From assembly GCA_022448245.1 (NCBI GenBank), contig JAKVCO010000006.1, positions 1 to 64,000 of the forward strand: a DNA stretch of 64,000 nt. Direction: 5' to 3'. Shown piece by piece: positions 58,128-64,000 of this stretch; the stretch's first letter is position 1; each line of letters begins with the position of its first letter. Position numbers and translations under genes: made by a program. The notes under the pieces were generated by a model. It did not search any database, was not told the DNA's origin, and worked only from the letters and a program-made list of their open reading frames with translations. Origin of the DNA: Paracoccaceae bacterium. GTDB lineage: Bacteria; Pseudomonadota; Alphaproteobacteria; Rhodobacterales; Rhodobacteraceae.

Positions 58128-59345
58128 ATGACAAAAGATCCCCGCCTCCCCGTAACTGTGCTTTCCGGCTTTCTCGGCGCAGGTAAAACCACGCTGCTCA
58201 ACCGTGTGCTGAACAACCGCGAGGGCCGCCGGGTGGCCGTCATCGTCAACGACATGTCCGAGGTGAACATCGATGCCGATCTCGTGCGCGCAGATACCGA
58301 ACTCAGCCGCACCGACGAGACGCTGGTAGAAATGTCAAACGGGTGCATCTGCTGCACGCTGCGCGATGACCTCCTGCAGGAAGTGCGCAAGCTCGCCTCA
58401 GAGGACCGCTTTGACTATCTGCTGATCGAGTCGACCGGCATCTCGGAGCCCCTGCCCGTGGCTGCCACCTTCGATTTCCGCGATGAAGAGGGCGAAAGCC
58501 TTTCGGACGTCTCGCGACTCGACACGATGGTCACCGTCGTGGACGCAGTGAACTTGCTCAATGACTACTCCTCGCACGACTTCCTGTCCGACCGGGGCGA
58601 GAGCCTAGGCGAAGAAGATGACCGGACCCTCGTGAACCTGCTCGTGGAACAGATCGAGTTCGCTGATGTTGTCATCTTGAACAAAGTCGCCGACGCGGGC
58701 CCTGAGAAGACGGACGCAGCTCGCAAGATCATCCGGTCGCTCAACGCCGACGCAAAGATCGTCGAGGCTGACTATTCCGACGTCGCCGCTGACGCGATCC
58801 TCGACACCGGTCTCTTTGATTTCGACAAGGCGCACGAGCACCCGATGTGGGCGAAAGAGCTATATGGCTTTGCCGATCACGTGCCTGAAACGGAAGAATA
58901 TGGGGTCGCCAGCTATGTCTACCGCGCCCGCCAGCCCTTTATCCCTGAGAAGATCCTCGAAGTCCTGAACGGCGATCTGCCCGGCGTGATCCGTGCCAAG
59001 GGCCACTTCTGGATCGCAACGCGTCCCGATTGGGTCGCTGAATTCTCCCTCGCCGGCGCCCTGTCGTCAGTTAAGCCGCTCGGAACGTGGTGGGCGTCGG
59101 TTCCAGAGGACCGTTGGCCCCAGCACGAAAGCATGCGCGGCTACATGCATGAACATTGGCAGGAGCCGTGGGGTGATCGTCGTCAGGAGATTGTCTTCAT
59201 CGGCGCGGGCATTGAATGGGACGCCCTTAAGAAGAAGCTCGATGCTTGCCTCGTTCCAGCCGTGGCTGCCGCTGGTCCAACCGCGCTTCCGCTCGATTAT
59301 CCGGATCCATTCCCGGGCTGGCGTCGTGCGGATGAAGCCGCCTAA
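58128..59345 (+). CDS. CobW-family zinc GTPase (ZNG1/ZigA-like chaperone)
   Basis: A 405-residue G3E GTPase. G1 is VLSGFLGAGKTTLLN, the metal-binding CxCC motif is in NGCICCTLRDDLLQEV, and the base region is VILNKVADAG. The C-terminal CobW domain begins near residue 260. This combination matches the zinc metallochaperones that deliver zinc when it is scarce. A Zur-like box stands immediately upstream, which supports zinc rather than cobalamin. ATG 58128 is used; the ORF track includes antisense rpsD sequence. Two bases GGA precede weakly as a ribosome site. Confidence 0.88.
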   Translation: MTKDPRLPVTVLSGFLGAGKTTLLNRVLNNREGRRVAVIVNDMSEVNIDADLVRADTELSRTDETLVEMSNGCICCTLRDDLLQEVRKLASEDRFDYLLIESTGISEPLPVAATFDFRDEEGESLSDVSRLDTMVTVVDAVNLLNDYSSHDFLSDRGESLGEEDDRTLVNLLVEQIEFADVVILNKVADAGPEKTDAARKIIRSLNADAKIVEADYSDVAADAILDTGLFDFDKAHEHPMWAKELYGFADHVPETEEYGVASYVYRARQPFIPEKILEVLNGDLPGVIRAKGHFWIATRPDWVAEFSLAGALSSVKPLGTWWASVPEDRWPQHESMRGYMHEHWQEPWGDRRQEIVFIGAGIEWDALKKKLDACLVPAVAAAGPTALPLDYPDPFPGWRRADEAA

Positions 59346-59354
59346 GCACGCCTG

Positions 59355-60389
59355 TTAGGCTGCGTGGCCCAAGATCGCAGCCTCTGGACGCGACAGCACG
59401 CGGCGCGCATAGGCGCCGTCTGCGGCACCCGGAAGCAAATCTTCCACCTCCGCCATCTGCTGCGCGTCGAGCGCGGCCTGTGCGGGGTGGAAGCTCTCGG
59501 TCTCTAGCCCGTTGGCAAAAACGATCTCGTGCCGCTCGAAGAGCACATGCACATACGTCACCTCGCGCACCATTCGGTCGATCCAGATGGTCTCGCCATT
59601 GATAAGGTCCCGCGCGTGAACGAGAACCTCGTTGCAATTGAATAGGTCCCGCGCCGCGGCACCTTGCACCAGCATGCGATGCTCCGGTGACACCAGAAGT
59701 TCATCATCCGGGCGCCCGACACCAAGCGCGCTCCGGGTCATGCGGATTGGCGCGAGCTCAGGCATCACATGGAGACGGGCCCCCGTGATCCGGCGGCTGC
59801 CAGTCCAAAGAACTTGTTGCAGGCCATTGTCTTTCGTTTGAACGAAATCGCCCGGTTTGAGCGCAACCACATCGACCGCCCCCTCTGCGACGCGGATCTG
59901 AGTGCCCGGCGTGAAGCAAATCATACGTCCTTGGGCGGGTGCGCCCGCCGCATCTGCATCAATGCGCGCTTCCACGATCCAAAGCTCAGCTCCGCTGGGC
60001 GGTACGGCATCCACAAACATTGCTAGGGGGGTACAGCCCGGCGCCTCGACGATCGTGACGACGTAGGCAGCCCGCCCGTCAGTCACGGCAAAGCAATTGT
60101 CCCGCAAGGGGCCAAAACCGCCGACATCCGCCGTCTCGATATCGTCCGAGTGGGAGCGGGCTGCGCCAATGAGCTTGCGAACCCGGTTCGCCGCCCGTTG
60201 GCGCAGCTCCGTCTCCCCGTTTGCCCCGTCCAGTCGCAATAACGCGCCCGGTCCGTCTATACGGACCACTTCACCGTCCCAACGCCAGGTCTTACCCGCT
60301 GCCAGCGCTGTTGGTTTCGCGGCATTTTCGCCGTCTGTTTGCGTCTGCGACCAGGAGATGACGAACGTGCCCCGAAAGCCCGTTTCCAT
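59355..60389 (-). CDS. Hint domain-containing protein
   Basis: A 344-residue protein. The second half has a Hint (hedgehog/intein-type, Hint_2) domain: MICFTPGTQIRVAEGAVDVVALKPGDFVQTKDNG with the nucleophilic cysteine, then ARLHVMPELAPIRMTRSALGVGRPDDELLVSPEHRML and HIVF-like ERHEIVFANGLETESFHP. The first half (residues about 1-155) is of unknown fold. Such roseobacter proteins are thought to self-cleave or anchor secreted toxins, but the role here is not known. ATG 60389 is chosen. Confidence 0.82.
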   Translation of the reverse strand: METGFRGTFVISWSQTQTDGENAAKPTALAAGKTWRWDGEVVRIDGPGALLRLDGANGETELRQRAANRVRKLIGAARSHSDDIETADVGGFGPLRDNCFAVTDGRAAYVVTIVEAPGCTPLAMFVDAVPPSGAELWIVEARIDADAAGAPAQGRMICFTPGTQIRVAEGAVDVVALKPGDFVQTKDNGLQQVLWTGSRRITGARLHVMPELAPIRMTRSALGVGRPDDELLVSPEHRMLVQGAAARDLFNCNEVLVHARDLINGETIWIDRMVREVTYVHVLFERHEIVFANGLETESFHPAQAALDAQQMAEVEDLLPGAADGAYARRVLSRPEAAILGHAA

Positions 60390-60464
60390 GCCTGATCCAC
60401 CTGCCAAAGAGTGTCTTTTCGCTGTGCAAGCACAATTCGCACTCGTTCTGCAGGGGAAGATAGC

Positions 60465-60520
60465 AAAGGTGATTCGCCGTGTGAATCAAAAAGTGATTCG
60501 CCTGCTGGAAAAAGTGATTC
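60465..60520. repeat. three AAAGTGATTC-like repeats between divergent genes
   Basis: AAAGGTGATTC (60465-60475), AAAAAGTGATTC (60488-60499) and AAAAAGTGATTC (60509-60520) are direct repeats at 24- and 21-base steps. The first pairs with TGAATCA at 60482-60488 as a dyad TGATTC-N7-GAATCA. They lie between the Hint gene and the kinase gene, in a likely divergent promoter area. Confidence 0.6.
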
Positions 60521-60668
60521 TCAGACGTGCAGAGGGATGGGAATCGGCCCTCGTCCGGGCGCAAAGCGCACAGGCGACATTTCCGCCACAGGTCGCGGCT
60601 TTTTCAACCCCTGATTGAAAATTAGCCTATGTTTGCCCTAACGTGAAATCACGAAAGGCGGGCACGCT

Positions 60669-62015
60669 GTGGCATCCCAGGACGCGTTACACAAAGTCCG
60701 GCACGACGGAGAACTTCTGCGCCTATGGCAATCCGCCTTTGGTCGCCCTCAAGAACTCGTCGCTCGCCTGACGGCAGCCAGTGCGGTGGCGGCGGGGCTT
60801 TATGCCTACAACAGCACGCCCCTTGCCCCGATCTGGCTGGGTCTCTACCTCGCGGCGCAGGGCCTGTTTGCCGTCGTCCTCTCCCACGCGCTGAGGTCCG
60901 GCAGCCGCGGGGCTGAGATCGCATCCTGGACAGCATTCGTGGTCGCGTCGGCGTCCTTCACGTGGCTGCCCCTTTACCTATTATCTTGTAATGACAAGAC
61001 GTTGGTCTACTCATCAGTGCTAAGTCTTGCGTGCCTTTGTGTCTACAATGTCTGGCGCGAGGAGCCACCCGATTTCGTTCTCTATGTCGATGTGGGAATA
61101 GGGTGGCTCGTCGTCTTTCTGTCCCTCGCGCTCTTCCTGCCGGGGGTTGAGACATTGGCTGAGAAAGCGATCCTCACGCTACTGACCATCATTTTTGCGG
61201 GCTACTACTCAGCGGCACTGATCTCCGCCCAGTTTTACCGGCAACGTTTGCGGGAAGCCTCCGAGCGCGGCATCCAAGCGCAAAAGATGGAGGCCATCGG
61301 TCAGCTTTCAGGCGGCATTGCCCACGATTTCAAGAACATCCTGACCGTCGTTCAGGGCAACCTAGAGCTGCATGACGAGATCACCGACCCAAGCGAACGC
61401 GCCAAGTTGGTGCGCGAAGCCCACGGTGCGAGCCTGCGCGCCACCGGGCTCGTCTCTCGGCTTCTCACCTTTGCCCGCCAAACCCCGCTGGACGCAGAAA
61501 CCATCGCTGTGCCCGAGGTTTTGCAAGAAATCGCAGCACTGAGCCGCCGCACCCTGCCCGAGAGTATCGCCTTTGAGGTCTCCGCCGCCCCAGACGTGCA
61601 CATCAAGGCCGACCGCGATGGCCTGATCTCTGCGCTTCTAAACCTGATCCTGAATGCGAAGGATGCAATGCAGGAGCCTGGTGGACGGATCTCGCTCCAA
61701 TCTCACATCGTTCCCGGCGACGCGGCCCACCCGGACGGCCGCGCCCGCGCGAGCGAAGCTCACTTATGGCTGTGCGTCATCGACAACGGCCCGGGTATCC
61801 CTGCCCACTTGCTTGAGAAAGTCACTGAACCGTTCTTCACCACAAAGGACGTTGGCGATGGTTCAGGTCTCGGGTTGGCCATGGCCTCAAGCTTTGCCCT
61901 TCAGGCAGGCGGCACACTCAAGATCACGTCCAACACGCGCGGCCATGCGCGGGGCACGACAGTCGCACTTCATCTACCGATTATCAGTCAAGGCGCGCGC
62001 GCAGCTCGGTCTTGA
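60669..62015 (+). CDS. orphan membrane sensor histidine kinase
   Basis: A 448-residue histidine kinase. The first 200 residues hold about six membrane helices with no evident periplasmic sensor domain. The H-box is GQLSGGIAHDFKNILTVVQGN, the N-box ALLNLILNAKDAMQ, and the ATP site CVIDNGPGIP and GDGSGLGLAMASSFA. It is NtrB-like in kinase core. No response regulator adjoins it. The 3' end overlaps the convergent ligase gene by 32 bases. GTG 60669 is the annotated start. Confidence 0.87.
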   Translation: MASQDALHKVRHDGELLRLWQSAFGRPQELVARLTAASAVAAGLYAYNSTPLAPIWLGLYLAAQGLFAVVLSHALRSGSRGAEIASWTAFVVASASFTWLPLYLLSCNDKTLVYSSVLSLACLCVYNVWREEPPDFVLYVDVGIGWLVVFLSLALFLPGVETLAEKAILTLLTIIFAGYYSAALISAQFYRQRLREASERGIQAQKMEAIGQLSGGIAHDFKNILTVVQGNLELHDEITDPSERAKLVREAHGASLRATGLVSRLLTFARQTPLDAETIAVPEVLQEIAALSRRTLPESIAFEVSAAPDVHIKADRDGLISALLNLILNAKDAMQEPGGRISLQSHIVPGDAAHPDGRARASEAHLWLCVIDNGPGIPAHLLEKVTEPFFTTKDVGDGSGLGLAMASSFALQAGGTLKITSNTRGHARGTTVALHLPIISQGARAARS

Positions 62016-63471
62016 GGACTTTGCCGTAGTTGTTCTTCGGAAGCGCGTCGACTACGTGGTACTCTTTAGGTGCCTTGAAGCGCGCGATATTGGCGCGGCA
62101 ATGGGCGTCGAGCTCTGCCGGATCAAGCGCGCCCTCGATCGCCACGAAGGCCACCACCGCCTCGCCCCACTCGGGATCCTTGCGCCCCACAACAGCCACC
62201 TCTTTCACAGAAGGGTGTGTAAGGAGCGCTTCCTCCACCTCACGTGGGTAGACATTTGAGCCCCCGGAGATGATGAGGTCCTTCGAGCGATCCACCAGCG
62301 TCACATAGCCATCAGCGTCCATGTGGCCCATGTCACCCGTCCAAAGCCAACCGTTCTTGATCGTCTTCGCCGTGGCCTTGGGGTTCTCCCAATAGCCCAG
62401 CATCACGGTAGAGCCTTCGACGACGATCTCCCCCACCTCGCCGTAGGGCAGTTCAGTTCCCGCCTCATCCACAATCTTCACCCGCACGACCGACTGCGCC
62501 GTGCCCACGGACGCAAGTCGCTCGCACCATCTAGGATGGTCGCGGTCTGCAATATCCGCACGGGACAGGGCGGTGATCGCCATAGGGCACTCCCCTTGGC
62601 CGTAAACCTGCAGGAAGCGTGGCCCGAGGGTGGAGACAGCCTCTTCGATGTCGTTTAGGTACATCGGCCCGCCCGCATAGACGATGGACCGCAACCCCTC
62701 CCCCGTCTCGCCAGAGGCCACTGCATGGTCGATCAGACGTCGTACCATCGTCGGCGCGGCAAACATGTGCACGCTGTCCAGCTCCCGCGCGAGGGCGAAA
62801 ATCTCGGCCGGTTGGAACCCGCCTGACACTGGCACCACGTGGCGCGCGCCTTTGATGACATGCATGAAGTTGTAGATTCCCGCCGCGTGGCTCATGGGGG
62901 CCGCGTAAAGCACAGCATCCTCGGCATGCACCTCATCGACATCTGCAAAATAGCTCAGCGCCATCGCCTCAATGGTGCGTGCGCCCATCATCACGCCTTT
63001 GGGCCGGCCTGTTGTGCCCGAGGTATAAAACAGCCACGTCAGCGCCTCGGGCCCCATAGGCACGGGCGCCTCCAATGGCGCGTGATCGTATAGCTGGGCC
63101 ATCTCGCTCGCGTCGATCTTGGGCTCAAAGTGGAGATCAGCGGCCACATCGTCAGAGACAAAAGCGAGGGAGGCGCCTGAGTTCTCGAGGATCCATTCAG
63201 CCTCCCGCACGTGCAGCTTGCCGTTGATGGGCACTGCCGCCGCACCCGCGAACCAGATCGCGTAGAACGCCTCCAGATATTCCGTTCGATTGGTCATGAA
63301 GATGGCCACGCGGTCGCCGGGCCCAATGCCACGCTGGGCGAGCCAGCCACCAATCGACGCCGCGCGAGACGCGAAGGCAGCATAGGTCGCCACAAGCTCC
63401 GTCCCGCGCATCAACGCGGGCGCTTTCGGGGATCTTAGCGCCGCCCTGATGAGCCATTCTGCTGGGTTCAT
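61984..63471 (-). CDS. AMP-dependent acyl-CoA synthetase
   Basis: A 495-residue adenylate-forming ligase. Motif A3 is YTSGTTGRPKGVM, the hinge region is GWLWTGDMGHMDADGYVTLVDRSKDLIISGG, and the catalytic lysine is in PKNNYGKVLKTEL at the C-terminus. It activates a carboxylic acid to acyl-AMP and acyl-CoA. The chain length or substrate cannot be told. It overlaps the kinase gene at 3' ends and is divergent from the GFA gene. Confidence 0.9.
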   Translation of the reverse strand: MNPAEWLIRAALRSPKAPALMRGTELVATYAAFASRAASIGGWLAQRGIGPGDRVAIFMTNRTEYLEAFYAIWFAGAAAVPINGKLHVREAEWILENSGASLAFVSDDVAADLHFEPKIDASEMAQLYDHAPLEAPVPMGPEALTWLFYTSGTTGRPKGVMMGARTIEAMALSYFADVDEVHAEDAVLYAAPMSHAAGIYNFMHVIKGARHVVPVSGGFQPAEIFALARELDSVHMFAAPTMVRRLIDHAVASGETGEGLRSIVYAGGPMYLNDIEEAVSTLGPRFLQVYGQGECPMAITALSRADIADRDHPRWCERLASVGTAQSVVRVKIVDEAGTELPYGEVGEIVVEGSTVMLGYWENPKATAKTIKNGWLWTGDMGHMDADGYVTLVDRSKDLIISGGSNVYPREVEEALLTHPSVKEVAVVGRKDPEWGEAVVAFVAIEGALDPAELDAHCRANIARFKAPKEYHVVDALPKNNYGKVLKTELRARLD

Positions 63472-63550
63472 GACGTCCCTCCTGGCGGGACCATGCCCCT
63501 CTCGCTGCGCGATTTCCAGACTTGACCCGAAGCAGTTGCGCCGTCACCCA

Positions 63551-63982
63551 ATGCACATGACGATTACGACTGGGTCCTACCACTGCGGCGAAACCACATG
63601 GGAATACAGCGGCGCGCCCGTCTGGTCCGGCTATTGCCACTGCGATGATTGCCGACGCAATTGCGATGCGCCTTTGGTGGCGTGGCTGGGCGTGCCTCTC
63701 GAAAGCTTCCGCTGGACGGGATCGGCCCCTGTGACGCGGCTGAGCTGTCCGGGGTGCAAACGCCATTTCTGCGATACCTGCGGCACCCCGCTGGGCTTAG
63801 GGGCAGATCACTACCCGGGCGACATGCATCTCTACGCGGCCTCGCTAGAGGACCCGACGCAGTTCACGCCCGAGTTTCACGTCTTTTGGAGCGCCAAGCT
63901 CCCATGGCTCGCCATGGACGACGATCTGCCGAAATACGACACCTCGCTCGCCGACTCAGCGCCGGAGCTGCGCGAGCGCTAG
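63551..63982 (+). CDS. GFA family (glutathione-dependent formaldehyde-activating-type) protein
   Basis: A 143-residue zinc-binding protein of the GFA/CENP-V group: GSYHCGETTWEYSG, GYCHCDDCRRNCDAPLVAWLGV and LSCPGCKRHFCDTCGTPLGL give the family cysteine pattern CxC and CxxC. Some members bind glutathione-formaldehyde, but most have no proven role. ATG 63551 is used; ATG 63557 is equally possible. It ends 18 bases before the window end. Confidence 0.85.
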   Translation: MHMTITTGSYHCGETTWEYSGAPVWSGYCHCDDCRRNCDAPLVAWLGVPLESFRWTGSAPVTRLSCPGCKRHFCDTCGTPLGLGADHYPGDMHLYAASLEDPTQFTPEFHVFWSAKLPWLAMDDDLPKYDTSLADSAPELRER

Positions 63983-64000
63983 CCGCATTTTGAAAAGCCG

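Overview
The window reads as the chromosome of a Rhodobacteraceae (Roseobacter-group) alphaproteobacterium. The assignment rests on gene content read from the translated ORFs, not on a database search: a five-gene F1-ATPase operon (atpHAGDC) without F0 genes, a DUF1150 gene coupled to a small heat-shock gene, a TRAP transporter, DUF2125, DUF2161, an H-type lectin-domain protein, a VPLPAG-type sorting tail, a Mn-dependent pyrophosphatase, and GC-rich coding with many ATGA overlaps. No tRNA, rRNA, CRISPR array, integrase or intact insertion sequence was seen.

Layout. 1-0.6 kb: remains of a class D beta-lactamase gene in one frame with two stop codons. 0.7-4.1 kb: a methyltransferase, then fabB-fabI with no fabA beside them. 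4.2-8.6 kb: five genes in a run joined by 4-nt overlaps (haloacid dehalogenase-like, alpha/beta hydrolase, PLP dehydratase, EEP-family protein, pcaD). 8.7-14.1 kb: MFS exporter, zinc alcohol dehydrogenase, enolase-superfamily dehydratase, then a TetR regulator, three identical-core palindromes and pspA-yiaAB. 14.2-17.7 kb: TRAP transporter dctPQM. 17.9-25.1 kb: phzF, DUF1150 and hsp20 under a heat-shock-type promoter, purEK, and a minus-strand run with lipase-like, EamA, phnM-like and VOC genes. 25.1-27.2 kb: groESL with a CIRCE element.

27.3-37.8 kb: a scrambled flavin amine oxidase pseudogene, then housekeeping genes (ppaC, two HAD/MaoC-type genes, ribF, a YcgN-like gene, a threonine aldolase-like gene, prs). 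37.9-43.6 kb: a truncated VPLPAG-tail gene, an H-type lectin gene and atpHAGDC. 44-52 kb: a methyltransferase, clpA, an M23 peptidase and a stator-like pair made of a MotA/ExbB-type protein and a MotB/OmpA-type protein carrying about 620 residues of predicted coiled coil. 52-64 kb: chaC-like, DUF2125, tyrA-hisC, an HxlR regulator divergent from a Tat-exported metallo-hydrolase, rpsD, a CobW GTPase behind a Zur-like box, a Hint-domain protein, an orphan histidine kinase, an acyl-CoA synthetase and a GFA-family protein.

The features I rate most worth following are the stator-like pair with its five tandem 28-residue repeats, the triple TGAAC-N3-GTTCA operator before pspA, the permuted amine oxidase pseudogene, and two nested-hairpin/G-quadruplex intergenic elements. 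Function calls are homology judgements made by eye.
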